Below are positions 15,171-25,099 of a stretch of 64,000 bases of DNA, in pieces (position 1 is the first letter of the stretch; each line of letters starts with the position of its first letter). The DNA comes from Paenibacillus methanolicus (GTDB lineage Bacteria; Bacillota; Bacilli; Paenibacillales; Paenibacillaceae). The stretch lies in NCBI RefSeq assembly GCF_008124765.1, contig NZ_VNHS01000004.1:483060-547059 (forward strand), written 5' to 3'. A model generated the notes under the pieces. That model was not told where the DNA came from and did not search any database. It saw only the letters and a program-made list of their open reading frames with translations. The position numbers were made by a program, and so were the translations under genes.

Positions 15171-17690
15171 ATGCTCGGACTTGTGAAGAAAATTTTCGGA
15201 GACGCCAACGAACGGGAAGTCAAGCGTCTGCTGCGCACTGTAGAGCAAATCAACGGGATGGAGACGCAAATGTCGCCGCTTTCGGACGACGAGCTTCGCG
15301 GGAAGACCGATGAGTTCAAGGCGCGCCTGGAGAAGGGCGAAACGCTCGACGATCTTCTGCCGGAAGCGTTCGCGGTCTGCCGCGAAGCGTCCAAACGCGT
15401 CCTGAATAAGCGTCACTATGACGTGCAGCTGATCGGCGGCATGGTGCTGCACGAAGGCAAAATCGCGGAGATGAAAACCGGTGAAGGCAAAACGCTCGTC
15501 GCGACGCTGCCGGTTTATTTGAATGCGCTGGCGGGCAAAGGCGTGCATGTCGTCACGGTCAACGATTACTTGGCCGAACGCGACAGCGGCTTGATGGCGC
15601 CGTTATATACGTTTCTCGGTTTGACGGTCGGCTGTAACTTGAGCGGTCTGTCGCACGAGGAGAAGCAGCACGCGTACAACTGCGACATCACGTACGGCAC
15701 GAACAACGAGTACGGATTCGACTATCTGCGGGACAACATGGTCCTGTATAAGGAACAAATGGTACAGCGTCCGCTGTATTATGCAACCATCGACGAAGTG
15801 GACTCCATTCTCGTGGACGAGGCGCGGACGCCGCTCATCATCTCCGGACAAGCCGCGAAATCGACCGAGCTGTACTTTGCGGCCGACCGGTTCGTGAGCC
15901 GTTTGGTTGCGGAAGAAGACTATACGGTCGACGTGAAGCTTCGCAGCGTCACCATCACCGAAGCGGGCGTCGAGAAGGCCGAGAAGGCGTTCAACATCGA
16001 GAACCTGTTCGACCACGCCAACGTGCTGCTCAACCACCATATTAACCAAGCGCTGAAGGCGCACGTCATCATGAAGCGCGACGTCGACTACGTCGTACAG
16101 GAAGACGAGGTCGTCATCGTCGACGAATTTACCGGCCGTCTGATGGCGGGCCGCCGTTATAGCGACGGGCTTCACCAGGCGATCGAGGCCAAAGAACAAA
16201 TCAAGGTGCAGAACGAGAGCATGACGCTCGCGACGATCACCTTCCAGAACTACTTCCGGATGTACCGCAAGCTGTCCGGCATGACCGGTACGGCGAAGAC
16301 GGAGGAAGAAGAGTTCAAGAAAATTTACGGCCTCGAGGTCGTGCAAGTGCCGACGAACCGTCCGAACATCCGTCAGGATATCGCGGACGTCGTGTACAAG
16401 ACCGAAGAGAGCAAATTTAAGGCCGTCGTGGAAGAGATCGTCGAGCGGCATAAGAAGAATCAGCCGGTTCTCGTCGGTACGGTCTCAATCGAGAATTCGG
16501 AGCGACTGTCCGACATGCTTCGCAAGAAGGGCGTGCAGCATAAAGTCCTGAATGCGAAGTATCACGCCGAAGAAGCGGAGATCGTCTCCCGCGCGGGCCA
16601 GCCTGGCGGCGTAACGATTGCCACGAACATGGCCGGCCGCGGCACGGATATCATTTTGGGTGAGGGCGTCCACGATATTGGCGGTTTGCACATCATTGGT
16701 ACGGAACGCCATGAGAGCCGCCGGATCGACAACCAGCTGCGCGGCCGCGCGGGCCGTCAAGGCGATCCGGGCTCGTCGCAGTTCTACCTCTCGCTCGAGG
16801 ATGAACTGATGCGCCGCTTCGGTTCGGACAATATCAAGGGCATGATGGAGCGTTTGGGCTTCGAGGAAGACCAGCCGATCGAGAGCCGCCTCATTTCGCG
16901 CGCGATCGAATCCGCGCAGAAGCGCGTCGAAGGCAATAACTTCGACCTTCGGAAGATCGTCCTGCAATACGACGACGTGATGAACCAGCAGCGCGAAATT
17001 ATTTATAAGCAGCGCCGCGAGGTGCTCTACTCGGAGAATATCCGCAACGACGTGCACGAGATGATCAAGCCGGTCGTCGAGCGCATCGTCGAAGCCCACT
17101 GTTCGGACGACGAAGTGCCGGAGAACTGGGAATACCAGGAGATCATCGATTACGCGCAGGGCACGTTCCTGCACGAAGGCATGCTGACCAAAGATGACCT
17201 GTGGGGCAAAGAGAAGGAAGAAATCATCGAGTATCTGCTCGATAAAGTAATGAAGCTGTACGAAGAGCGCGAAGCCGAGATCGGCGAAGAGACGATGCGC
17301 GAATTCGAGAAGGTCGTCGTGCTGCGCGCGGTCGACAGCAAGTGGATGGACCATATCGACGCGATGGATCAGCTCCGTCAAGGCATCCACCTGCGCGCGT
17401 ACGGCGGTACCGATCCGCTGCGCGAGTACCAATTCGAAGGCTTCGAGATGTTCAAAGAGATGATCGAGCACATCCAGGAAGAAGTCACGAAGTACGTCAT
17501 GAAGGCGCATGTGGAGAACAACCTGCAGCGTCAAGAAGTGGCGAAAGGCCAAACCAGCAGCGGCGGAAGCAGCGAGACGGGCGTGAAGCGTCCCGTGAAG
17601 CTGAAGGAAGCGGACCGCATCGGCCGCAACGATCCTTGTCCTTGCGGAAGCGGCAAGAAATACAAGTCCTGCCACGGCGAGCAAGCGTAA
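15171..17690 (+). CDS. secA: Preprotein translocase ATPase SecA
   Basis: An 839-residue motor that drives proteins through SecYEG. Seen in order: N-terminal helix [20 protein letters not shown]; Walker [11 protein letters not shown] at about 101-110; Walker [20 protein letters not shown] near 210; helicase motifs in the second nucleotide-binding fold ([38 protein letters not shown]); C-terminal zinc-binding tail [17 protein letters not shown]. The start at 15171 follows GGGGAAG and gives the standard N-terminus; the upstream in-frame ATG at 15105 would lie on the promoter. prfB follows 49 bases later, as in Bacillus. Confidence 0.98.
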   Translation: MLGLVKKIFGDANEREVKRLLRTVEQINGMETQMSPLSDDELRGKTDEFKARLEKGETLDDLLPEAFAVCREASKRVLNKRHYDVQLIGGMVLHEGKIAEMKTGEGKTLVATLPVYLNALAGKGVHVVTVNDYLAERDSGLMAPLYTFLGLTVGCNLSGLSHEEKQHAYNCDITYGTNNEYGFDYLRDNMVLYKEQMVQRPLYYATIDEVDSILVDEARTPLIISGQAAKSTELYFAADRFVSRLVAEEDYTVDVKLRSVTITEAGVEKAEKAFNIENLFDHANVLLNHHINQALKAHVIMKRDVDYVVQEDEVVIVDEFTGRLMAGRRYSDGLHQAIEAKEQIKVQNESMTLATITFQNYFRMYRKLSGMTGTAKTEEEEFKKIYGLEVVQVPTNRPNIRQDIADVVYKTEESKFKAVVEEIVERHKKNQPVLVGTVSIENSERLSDMLRKKGVQHKVLNAKYHAEEAEIVSRAGQPGGVTIATNMAGRGTDIILGEGVHDIGGLHIIGTERHESRRIDNQLRGRAGRQGDPGSSQFYLSLEDELMRRFGSDNIKGMMERLGFEEDQPIESRLISRAIESAQKRVEGNNFDLRKIVLQYDDVMNQQREIIYKQRREVLYSENIRNDVHEMIKPVVERIVEAHCSDDEVPENWEYQEIIDYAQGTFLHEGMLTKDDLWGKEKEEIIEYLLDKVMKLYEEREAEIGEETMREFEKVVVLRAVDSKWMDHIDAMDQLRQGIHLRAYGGTDPLREYQFEGFEMFKEMIEHIQEEVTKYVMKAHVENNLQRQEVAKGQTSSGGSSETGVKRPVKLKEADRIGRNDPCPCGSGKKYKSCHGEQA

Positions 17691-17739
17691 GCTTGCCGCC
17701 GGCCAAGGCGGGCTAGACATATTTTGAGGTGAAGCAGTC

Positions 17740-18856
17740 ATGATCGACGCAAGCGTAAAGCACAATCTGCGCGAGATGGCAAAGCGGCTCCAAGCACTCA
17801 GGGGGTCTCTTTGACTTAGATCTTAAGCAAGAGATGATCGCGAACTACGAGGAACGGATGACGGCGCCCGATTTTTGGGACGACAACGACAAGGCGCAAA
17901 GCACGATCGCCGAACTCAATGCGGTCAAATCGGTCGTCGAGCAATACGAACGGTTGAATACGGAGCAGGAAGACCTGCAGACGATGCTGGAATTGGCGGA
18001 GGAAGAAGGGGACGATTCCCTCGAAGCGGACATCGTCTCCGGCACCGCCGAGCTCGTCCGCAAGGCGAACGAATTCGAGCTGCAGCTGCTGCTCAATCAG
18101 CCGTACGACAAATTAAACGCCATTCTCGAATTGCACCCGGGCGCGGGCGGCACCGAGTCGCAGGACTGGGCCCAAATGCTGTACCGGATGTATACGAGAT
18201 GGGCGGAGAAGCGCGGCTTCAAGGTTGAAGTGGTGGACTATTTGCCGGGGGACGAAGCGGGTATCAAGAGCGTGACCATCCTGGTCAAAGGGTATAACGC
18301 GTATGGGTATCTGAAAGCCGAGAAAGGCGTACATCGCCTGGTGCGGATTTCGCCGTTCGACGCGTCGGGACGCCGTCATACGTCATTCGTCTCCTGCGAT
18401 ATTATGCCGGAGATCGAGGATGATATCGAGATCGAAATCCGATCCGAGGACTTGAAGGTGGACACGTACCGTGCCAGCGGCGCCGGAGGCCAGCACGTCA
18501 ACAAGACGGAGTCCGCGATTCGAATCACGCATATCCCGACCGGGATCGTCGTCGCCTGCCAAATGGAACGTTCCCAGATCTCGAACCGCGACCGGGCGAT
18601 GAAGATGCTGCGCTCGAAGTTGTACGAACGGAAAATCGAGGAGCAGCAAAAGCATCTGGCCGAAATCCGCGGCGAGCAGTCCGACATCGCGTGGGGCAGC
18701 CAAATTCGCTCTTATGTATTCCATCCTTACAGCATGGTCAAGGATCACCGGACCGCGGTGGAGACGGGCAACGTCGGCGCGGTGATGGACGGCGATTTGG
18801 ATGCGTTCATCGATGGCTATTTGCGCAGCCAGATCCGCACCGATCGTACGGAATAA
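17740..18856 (+). CDS. prfB: Peptide chain release factor 2 with programmed +1 frameshift
   Basis: Codons 1-24 run 17740-17811 and meet an in-frame TGA at 17812-17814. A Shine-Dalgarno-like AGGGGG (17800-17805) precedes TCT-CTT-TGA-C, the classic RF2 autoregulatory slip site. A +1 shift continues at GAC 17813 to 18856, giving 371 residues. The SPF anticodon-like motif (RISPFDASG) and the catalytic GGQ loop ([16 protein letters not shown]) are present. RF2 ends translation at UGA and UAA; low RF2 favours the shift and raises its own synthesis. This is not a pseudogene. Confidence 0.97.
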
Positions 18857-18886
18857 CGGCCGTAAGGCAGCGATATGAATAGGTTG

Positions 18887-18932
18887 AAGAAGGAGTTCTT
18901 ACGCCGAATCGTCGGCGTGGGGGCTCCTTCTT
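18887..18932 (+). terminator. Large hairpin after prfB (possible terminator)
   Basis: AAGAAGGAG (18887-18895) pairs with CTCCTTCTT (18924-18932), with an inner ACGCCGA-ATCG-TCGGCGT stem-loop. No T-tract follows, so it may act as an mRNA 3' end protector or a weak terminator. Confidence 0.45.
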
Positions 18933-19010
18933 GCGGTATACGGGTGCGTTGACGCTTTAATTGAACATAATAGAAGGTATCGGGCAGCATACAGCGGGAG
19001 CGTGGGAAGG

Positions 19011-20360
19011 ATGTCGGCAGTGAAGGAACAAGGAGAAAGTAAATCAGCCCTGAAAAAGAACGGCGCGCTTGCGGCAGGGGAGCAGACGGGCATGATCCTG
19101 CATGATAGAGAAGAGCATGCTGGCGAGTTGAACATAGAAGCGTCTTCGCCTTCGGAACAGGGAATATTCTATCCGGCGGGTGCCGTAATAACGGGCAGAG
19201 AACATAAACATAAGGACTCATCCGATCGAGCGCGGTCGCATGAACCCGACGTTGGCGGGAATGCGGGGACAGGCGAACGAAAGGGGAGAGCGTTGGTGGC
19301 GCGTCTATTGCAGGAGAACGGGAATGCCATTGCCGACGATTCGCAAAGAGGGACGAGCGGACACGCTTCCCGCGCCGCAATGACCTCATCTAGTGACGTG
19401 GCCGAGAAGCCGGGTGATCCGGTGGTTCGAGGCACACGCCTCGATGCCAACTCGGGGACTACTTCGGCAGGCAGAACGGGGAAGGGGCAGCGTACCCGCC
19501 GGCGGCGAGGAGGCGGTCCGGGCAATCCGACGCTGGCGGCGGTACTGAACGTTCTGCTGTTGCTGGCCGGCTCGTTTATCATTGCCGTCAGCTTTAATAT
19601 CTTTCTCGTTCCGCTCGGCATCGCCTCGGGCGGCGTGTCGGGGATCTCGATTCTGGTGGAGCGTCTCGCGGATATCCCGCCAGCCTACACGCAGTGGGCG
19701 CTTAACGTTCCGCTGTTCCTATTGGGCTTGTGGCTGCTCGGCAGACGCTTTGCGCTCAAGACGGCGCTCGGCTCGTTCATTCTGCCGCTGTTCGTCCTGC
19801 TGACTTCCCATTGGGAGGCGCCGACGGACAACGCGATGCTCGCTTCCATCTATGGCGGCATTGGCGTCGGCGCGGGGCTCGGTCTCGTGTTCCGCGGCCG
19901 CGGCTCGACGGGCGGCTTGGATTTGGCGGCGCAGCTGCTGCATAAATTCACGGGCATTCGCCTAGGGCTTGCCGTGGCGTGCTTCGACGGGCTCGTCATC
20001 ATCGCGGCGGGGTTTATCATCAAGCCGGAGAACGCCCTCTACGCGCTCGTAGGTCTGTTCGTCACCAGCAAGACGATCGACTTCATTCAATCCGGCTTCT
20101 CCATGTCCAAGGTCGCGTTCGTCGTCTCGAATCACCCGGACAATATCGCGCAGGTCGTGCTGCACGATTTGGACCGCGGTCTGACCAAGTTGGGCGCGCG
20201 CGGCGGCTATACCGACGCGGAGCGGACGGTGCTCATGATCGTCGTCAGCCAAGGCGAAGTATCTAAGCTGAAGCAGCTCGTGCGCGCGGCCGACCCGGAT
20301 GCGTTCGTCATCATCAGCGATACGGCGGAGGTCGTCGGACAAGGCTTTAGCTTACCTTAA
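19011..20360 (+). CDS. YitT/YvjA family membrane protein with long disordered N-terminus
   Basis: A 449-residue protein. Residues about 165-449 are a standard YitT protein: about five or six membrane segments (VLNVLLLLAGSFIIAVSFNIFLV, SGGVSGISILVERL, LNVPLFLLGLWLLG and more), then a cytoplasmic DUF2179 domain (RGLTKLGARGGYTDAERTVLMIVV). Residues 1-160 are polar, Gly/Ser/Glu/Arg-rich and end in RTRRRRGGG; I recognise no domain. Family members are usually near 280 residues. The ATG at 19011 has GGGAG 10 bases upstream. An in-frame ATG at 19380 would shorten the tail but lacks a ribosome site. The transported substrate is unknown. The gene sits in the yvjA position after prfB. Confidence 0.85.
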   Translation: MSAVKEQGESKSALKKNGALAAGEQTGMILHDREEHAGELNIEASSPSEQGIFYPAGAVITGREHKHKDSSDRARSHEPDVGGNAGTGERKGRALVARLLQENGNAIADDSQRGTSGHASRAAMTSSSDVAEKPGDPVVRGTRLDANSGTTSAGRTGKGQRTRRRRGGGPGNPTLAAVLNVLLLLAGSFIIAVSFNIFLVPLGIASGGVSGISILVERLADIPPAYTQWALNVPLFLLGLWLLGRRFALKTALGSFILPLFVLLTSHWEAPTDNAMLASIYGGIGVGAGLGLVFRGRGSTGGLDLAAQLLHKFTGIRLGLAVACFDGLVIIAAGFIIKPENALYALVGLFVTSKTIDFIQSGFSMSKVAFVVSNHPDNIAQVVLHDLDRGLTKLGARGGYTDAERTVLMIVVSQGEVSKLKQLVRAADPDAFVIISDTAEVVGQGFSLP

Positions 20361-20381
20361 TAGATGGCTTCGATTTCAATT

Positions 20382-20430
20382 GATGGCCACTCGAACCATG
20401 CGGAAACGCTGGGAGAGTCGGCCATTTTTT
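20382..20430 (+). terminator. Terminator of the YitT-family gene
   Basis: ATGGCC-ACTC pairs with GAGT-C-GGCCAT around a loop of about 20 bases, followed by six T residues (20425-20430). Confidence 0.75.
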
Positions 20431-20433
20431 GTA

Positions 20434-20462
20434 TTGTATTTATATAATGCGCTATGTATAAT
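20434..20462 (+). promoter_or_regulatory. Sigma-A promoter of the arginine operon
   Basis: TTGTAT (20434-20439), 17 bases, perfect TATAAT (20457-20462). The -10 lies inside the ArgR/AhrC-like palindrome. A second possible -10, TATAAT at 20565-20570, has a poor -35. Confidence 0.65.
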
Positions 20463-20468
20463 AATACA
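20455..20468 (+). promoter_or_regulatory. ARG-box-like operator (ArgR/AhrC)
   Basis: TGTATAATAATACA is an inverted repeat (TGTAT / ATACA) matching 11 of 14 positions of the E. coli ARG-box core TGAATAATTATTCA. It overlaps the -10 element, so bound repressor would block the promoter. A weaker second box on the other strand, CATGAATGCATGAAG, lies near 20481-20496. Confidence 0.6.
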
Positions 20469-20631
20469 CGTCCCTGAATAAACCTCTCGCTTCATGCATT
20501 CATGGTTAGCATCCTAAAAGGCGGGCGGGCATAAAGAAAGCTCGTGATCATCGGGACGTTTGGTTATAATTGGTACAGCCCGGTGCATCGCATGCTGCCA
20601 AGGGAAGCTAAGGAATGGGAGAGATTTGCGT

Positions 20632-21681
20632 ATGAACGAGAACGTAAGAGTTGCAATTATCGGTTCGACCGGTTATGGCGGCGTGGAATTAATCCGTCTG
20701 CTGGCCAGCCATCCGCGGGCGGAAGTTACCTCGGTCATTTCCTCCTCGAGCGCGGGCGCGCCGATCGCGGAAGGATATCCGCATTTGACGGAGATTCGGA
20801 CCGACCTGCTGGACGACGTCGATCCGGCGCTTATCAAGGGCAAAGCGGACGTTGTATTCCTGGCGACCCCGGCTGGCGTGGCGGCGAAGCTCGTGCCTTC
20901 CCTGCTGGACGCGGGATTGAAAGTGATCGATATTTCCGGCGACTTCCGGCTGAAGTCCCGGGATTCCTATAAAGAATGGTATAAAAAAGAACCGGCCGAT
21001 CAGGCGTACATCGACCAAGCGGTCTACGGTCTGGCGGAAGTATACGGCAACGGCGTGAACGGCGTCGACTTCGTCTCCAATCCGGGTTGTTATCCGACCG
21101 CGACGCTGCTGGGCTTAATCCCGGCTGTCTCGGCCGGCTTCATCGATCCGTCGACGATCATCATCGACGCGAAGTCGGGCGTCTCGGGCGCCGGCCGAGG
21201 CGCGAGCCTCGGCACGCATTACTCCGAGCTGAACGAGAATTTCAAGGCATATAAGCTCAATCAACACCAACATATTCCGGAGATCGAACAGACGCTTTCC
21301 GATATCGCGGGCCGTCCGGTCGTGACGACGTTCTCGACGCACTTGGTGCCTATGACGCGCGGCATCATGAGCACGATGTACGCGACGATTCAAGGCGATC
21401 ACGCGGCCGAGGATTTTATCGCGCTGTACCGCCAATATTATGAAGGACGCAAATTCGTCCGGATCCGTCCGCTCGGCGTAACGCCGGCGACGAAGGAAGT
21501 ATGGGGCTCCAACTACTGCGACATCGGCTTCGCGGTCGACAAGCGGACGGGACGCGTCACGATCGTGTCGGTCATCGACAACTTGGTCAAGGGCGCGGCG
21601 GGGCAAGCGATACAGAACCTGAATTTGATGATGGGCTGGGACGAGACGCTCGGTTTGCAATTTGTCCCCGCTTATCCGTAA
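20632..21681 (+). CDS. argC: N-acetyl-gamma-glutamyl-phosphate reductase
   Basis: 349 residues. VAIIGSTGYGGVELIRLL is the NADP loop; the catalytic cysteine is Cys153 in SNPGCYPTA; HQHIPEIEQ is also typical. It reduces N-acetylglutamyl phosphate to the semialdehyde, the third step of arginine synthesis. The start at 20632 follows GGGAGAG and gives the normal N-terminus. It is the first gene of a seven-gene operon that ends at 28889; argJ starts 35 bases downstream. Confidence 0.97.
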   Translation: MNENVRVAIIGSTGYGGVELIRLLASHPRAEVTSVISSSSAGAPIAEGYPHLTEIRTDLLDDVDPALIKGKADVVFLATPAGVAAKLVPSLLDAGLKVIDISGDFRLKSRDSYKEWYKKEPADQAYIDQAVYGLAEVYGNGVNGVDFVSNPGCYPTATLLGLIPAVSAGFIDPSTIIIDAKSGVSGAGRGASLGTHYSELNENFKAYKLNQHQHIPEIEQTLSDIAGRPVVTTFSTHLVPMTRGIMSTMYATIQGDHAAEDFIALYRQYYEGRKFVRIRPLGVTPATKEVWGSNYCDIGFAVDKRTGRVTIVSVIDNLVKGAAGQAIQNLNLMMGWDETLGLQFVPAYP

Positions 21682-21716
21682 AATACGAGAGTTTATCGAG
21701 CAGAGGAGAAGCGGAC

Positions 21717-22961
21717 ATGGGACAGGAAACCGTGCAAGAAACGGCTTTTACGATTGTGCAGGGGGGCTCGGTCACGACGCCGCGAGGCTTTCGCGCGGGC
21801 GGCTTGCACTGCGGCTTGAAGAAGACGACGCGTCATGACTTGGGCGCGATCGTGTGCGAGGTGCCGGCGGCGGCGGCGGGCGTCTATACGACGAACGTCT
21901 TCCAAGCGGCGCCGATCAAGGTGACGCGCGAGAGCATCGCGGCGGGCGGCGTCCTGCGCGCCATGCTCGTCAACAGCGGCAACGCCAATGCATGCACCGG
22001 CCAACAAGGGGAAGCGGATGCCTATGAGATGCGCGCTGTGTTCGCGGAAGCGATCGGCGTTCCCGCGGAACAGGTGGCAGTCGCGTCGACCGGCGTCATC
22101 GGCGAGCTGCTCAAGATGGACCGCGTGCGGGGCGGAGCGGTAGAGCTCCCGGCTAAGCTCGGCGAATCTTACGAAGCGGCGGACGACTTCTGCCAGGCGA
22201 TTCTGACGACCGATCTGGTCAAGAAGGAAGCCTGCGTCGCCGTCACGATCGACGGACGCACGGTACATATCGCAGGCGCGTCCAAGGGCTCGGGCATGAT
22301 TCATCCGAACATGGCGACGATGCTCGGCTTCGTCACGACGGACGCGAACATCGGCAGCGAAGCGCTGCACGGTCTGCTGCGTCAAGTAACCGACGTGACG
22401 TTCAACATGATCACGGTCGACGGCGACACGAGCACGAACGACATGCTCGTCGCCATGGCCAGCGGCCTTGCGGGCCACGACGAGCTGACCGTGGCGCATC
22501 CGGATTGGGCGGCGTTCGCGGAAGGGCTGCGCTACGTATGCGAGGTGCTCGCCAAGGCGATCGCCCGCGACGGCGAAGGCGCGACGAAGCTGGTCGAGGT
22601 GCAAGTGCGCGGCGCGGTATCGGACGATGCGGCGCAGGCGATCGCGAAGACGGTCATCGGTTCTTCGCTCGTGAAGTCCGCGGTATTCGGCGCGGATGCG
22701 AACTGGGGCCGGATTATCGCGGCGGTCGGCCGCGCGGGCCAGCCGGTGAACCCGGACACGGTCGATATTCGCCTCGGCGATATCGTCACGCTGAAGCAGT
22801 CCGCGCCGGTGGCGTTCGACGAAGACGAAGCACTCGCCTACTTGAAGGGCGATACGGTCGTCATTCACGTCGACCTGAACATGGATAACGGCTCCGCGAA
22901 GGCTTGGGGCTGCGACCTGACGTACGATTACGTTCGGATCAACGCGGCTTACCGGACCTAA
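21717..22961 (+). CDS. argJ: Bifunctional ornithine acetyltransferase / N-acetylglutamate synthase
   Basis: 414 residues, with the self-cleavage site in HPNMATMLGF: Thr201 becomes the N-terminal nucleophile of the beta chain. NSGNANACTG and the DGDTSTND segment are also typical of ArgJ. It moves the acetyl group from N-acetylornithine to glutamate, and bifunctional forms also acetylate glutamate from acetyl-CoA. No argA or argE is in the operon, which fits the recycling pathway. The start at 21717 follows GAGGAG; the frame is open further upstream but inside argC. Confidence 0.96.
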   Translation: MGQETVQETAFTIVQGGSVTTPRGFRAGGLHCGLKKTTRHDLGAIVCEVPAAAAGVYTTNVFQAAPIKVTRESIAAGGVLRAMLVNSGNANACTGQQGEADAYEMRAVFAEAIGVPAEQVAVASTGVIGELLKMDRVRGGAVELPAKLGESYEAADDFCQAILTTDLVKKEACVAVTIDGRTVHIAGASKGSGMIHPNMATMLGFVTTDANIGSEALHGLLRQVTDVTFNMITVDGDTSTNDMLVAMASGLAGHDELTVAHPDWAAFAEGLRYVCEVLAKAIARDGEGATKLVEVQVRGAVSDDAAQAIAKTVIGSSLVKSAVFGADANWGRIIAAVGRAGQPVNPDTVDIRLGDIVTLKQSAPVAFDEDEALAYLKGDTVVIHVDLNMDNGSAKAWGCDLTYDYVRINAAYRT

Positions 22962-23021
22962 TCGGCTCCGGGGAGCGCGAAGCGCGGTTCGAATTCGAGG
23001 AGATAGAGAGGAACGGACGAC

Positions 23022-23807
23022 ATGGAACAACGGTTTGTGATGAAATGCGGCGGCAGCACGCTCGCCGCGCTGCCGGATTCGTTTTTCGCCGATCTGCGCG
23101 GGCTGCAGGAGAGCGGCGTGAAGCCGGTCATCGTGCACGGCGGCGGTCCCGCCATCTCGGAGACGCTGACGAAGCTCGGCATCGAGAGCGAATTCGTGAA
23201 CGGCCTTCGCAAGACGAGCGACGAGGTGCTGGACGTCGTCGAGATGGTGCTGGCAGGCAAGATCAACAAGGAGATCGTCCGGAAAATTCAGCATAGCGGC
23301 GCCAAGTCGATCGGTCTATCCGGCGTCGACGGCAAGCTGATTAAGGCGCAACCGGTCGCGAATGCGGCGGAGATCGGCTTCGTCGGCGACGTGACGGACG
23401 TCAACGCGGACATTATCGCGGGCGTCATGGAGATGGGCTATATCCCGGTCATCGCGCCGATCGGCATCGACGATGCCTCGCAGCGATATAACATCAACGC
23501 GGACACGGCGGCCGGCGCGGTCGCGTCCCATCTGGGCGTGGAGCGGATGATCGTCGTTACCGACGTGCCGGGCATCTTGAAGACGATCGACGGCCGGAAG
23601 CAGGTGCTCCCTACCGTAACGGTGGAAGAGATCGAAGCAATGATCGCGAGCGGCGAGATCTACGGCGGCATGATCCCGAAGGTCCGCGCGGCGATTCAGT
23701 GCATTCAAGGGAAGGTGCGCGAGGTCGTCATTGTGAACGGCGACGAGCCGAATGTGCTCAGCAAGGCGGTTTTGGAAGGCGGCATCGGCACGCGCATCGT
23801 GCGCTAA
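23022..23807 (+). CDS. argB: Acetylglutamate kinase
   Basis: 261 residues of the amino-acid kinase fold: MKCGGSTLA at the start, VIVHGGGPAISETL for phosphate binding, SGVDGKLIKAQP, NINADTAAGAVASHL and GGMIPKVRAA. It phosphorylates N-acetylglutamate, the usual feedback-controlled step. At 261 residues it lacks the N-terminal helix found in arginine-inhibited hexameric kinases, so feedback inhibition may differ; that is inference. GAGAGGAAC precedes the ATG. Confidence 0.96.
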   Translation: MEQRFVMKCGGSTLAALPDSFFADLRGLQESGVKPVIVHGGGPAISETLTKLGIESEFVNGLRKTSDEVLDVVEMVLAGKINKEIVRKIQHSGAKSIGLSGVDGKLIKAQPVANAAEIGFVGDVTDVNADIIAGVMEMGYIPVIAPIGIDDASQRYNINADTAAGAVASHLGVERMIVVTDVPGILKTIDGRKQVLPTVTVEEIEAMIASGEIYGGMIPKVRAAIQCIQGKVREVVIVNGDEPNVLSKAVLEGGIGTRIVR

Positions 23808-23879
23808 CAAACTGACGCAAGCCTATCAACATACATGTTCCGCGGATTGAACAGCCATAATGAGAGAGGTGAACCGAAG

Positions 23880-25070
23880 ATGAGCGAACAAGCTAACGCA
23901 AGCTCGTTGTTTCAGAACTATGCGAGATACCCGATCACGCTGGTCAAAGGGGAAGGCAGCTGGCTCTGGGACGACCGGGGCAACAAGTACCTGGACTTTA
24001 TGTGCGGCATTGCCGTGACCAACCTGGGCCATGCCCCGAAGCCGGTCAAAGATGCGCTCGTGAAGCAGCTCGACGAGTTGTGGCACGTGTCGAACCTGTA
24101 CCATATCCCGAACCAGGAAGCGGCGGCGAAACTGCTGACCGACAATAGCTGTGCGGACCGCGTGTTCTTCTGCAACTCCGGCGCGGAAGCGAACGAGGCG
24201 GCGATCAAGATCGCGCGCCGCTATCAGCAGAAAGTAGCCGCTAGCGGCCGTTACGAGATCATTACGTTCCAGAAGTCGTTCCACGGAAGGACGTTGGCGA
24301 CGTTGACCGCGACGGGCCAAGACAAGGTGAAGGACGGCTTCCTGCCGCTGCCGGAAGGCTTCGTCCATGTCGAGCTGAACGACGCGCAGGCGCTGGAGGC
24401 GGCGATCAACGAGCGGACGGCGGCGATCATGCTGGAGCTGGTCGTGGCCGAAGGCGGCGTCTATCCGGTGGAGCCGGCATTCGCCGCGCACATCGCGGCG
24501 CTGTGCAAGCAGCACGGTCTGCTGCTCATCGTGGACGAGATCCAGACGGGCATGGGACGCACGGGAACGCTGTTCGCGTATGAGCAGTACGGCATCGAGC
24601 CGGACGTGTTCACGCTGGCCAAGGGTCTTGGAAGCGGCTTCCCGGTCGGCGCGATGCTCGCCAAGGAATACGTGGCGGAAGCGTTCAGCGCGGGCACGCA
24701 CGGCTCGACGTTCGGCGGCACGCCGATCGCGACGGCGGCGGTGAAAGCGACGATCGAGACGATCGTGGGCGAAGGCGTCGCGGCAAAGGCGGCGGAGGCG
24801 GGCGCGTATTTGGTCCAGCAGCTGAAAGAGAAGCTGGGCGGGCATCCGCTCGTGATTGATATCCGCGGCAAGGGGCTGCTCGTCGGCATCGAATGCGCGC
24901 AGCCGATCGGCGAGCTGATTACCGAAGGACAGAAGCGCGGGCTGCTGACCGTATCGGCCGGGCCGAACGTCATTCGCCTGCTGCCGAGCCTGCTCGTTTC
25001 GAAGGAAGAGATCGACCAAGCGGTTTCGATACTTGCCGGTATATTCGCGGATCGCACGGCGGCCGTTTAA
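23880..25070 (+). CDS. argD: Acetylornithine aminotransferase
   Basis: 396 residues, class-III PLP aminotransferase: FCNSGAEANEAAIKIARRY, FHGRTLATLTATGQ, the pyridoxal-phosphate site LIVDEIQTGMGRTG, and the PLP lysine in FTLAKGLGSGFPVGAM. It converts N-acetylglutamate semialdehyde to N-acetylornithine with glutamate as amino donor. The start at 23880 has GAGAGGTGA upstream; the in-frame ATG at 23835 lacks a ribosome site. It lies between argB and argF in the operon. Confidence 0.96.
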   Translation: MSEQANASSLFQNYARYPITLVKGEGSWLWDDRGNKYLDFMCGIAVTNLGHAPKPVKDALVKQLDELWHVSNLYHIPNQEAAAKLLTDNSCADRVFFCNSGAEANEAAIKIARRYQQKVAASGRYEIITFQKSFHGRTLATLTATGQDKVKDGFLPLPEGFVHVELNDAQALEAAINERTAAIMLELVVAEGGVYPVEPAFAAHIAALCKQHGLLLIVDEIQTGMGRTGTLFAYEQYGIEPDVFTLAKGLGSGFPVGAMLAKEYVAEAFSAGTHGSTFGGTPIATAAVKATIETIVGEGVAAKAAEAGAYLVQQLKEKLGGHPLVIDIRGKGLLVGIECAQPIGELITEGQKRGLLTVSAGPNVIRLLPSLLVSKEEIDQAVSILAGIFADRTAAV

Positions 25071-25099
25071 AGGGCTTTTAGGAAGGGAGTCAGATCAGA

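Noticed and set aside
17740..17814. prfB as a broken gene due to an in-frame TGA
   Set aside because: The stop lies in a canonical RF2 slip site with upstream AGGGGG; it is programmed.
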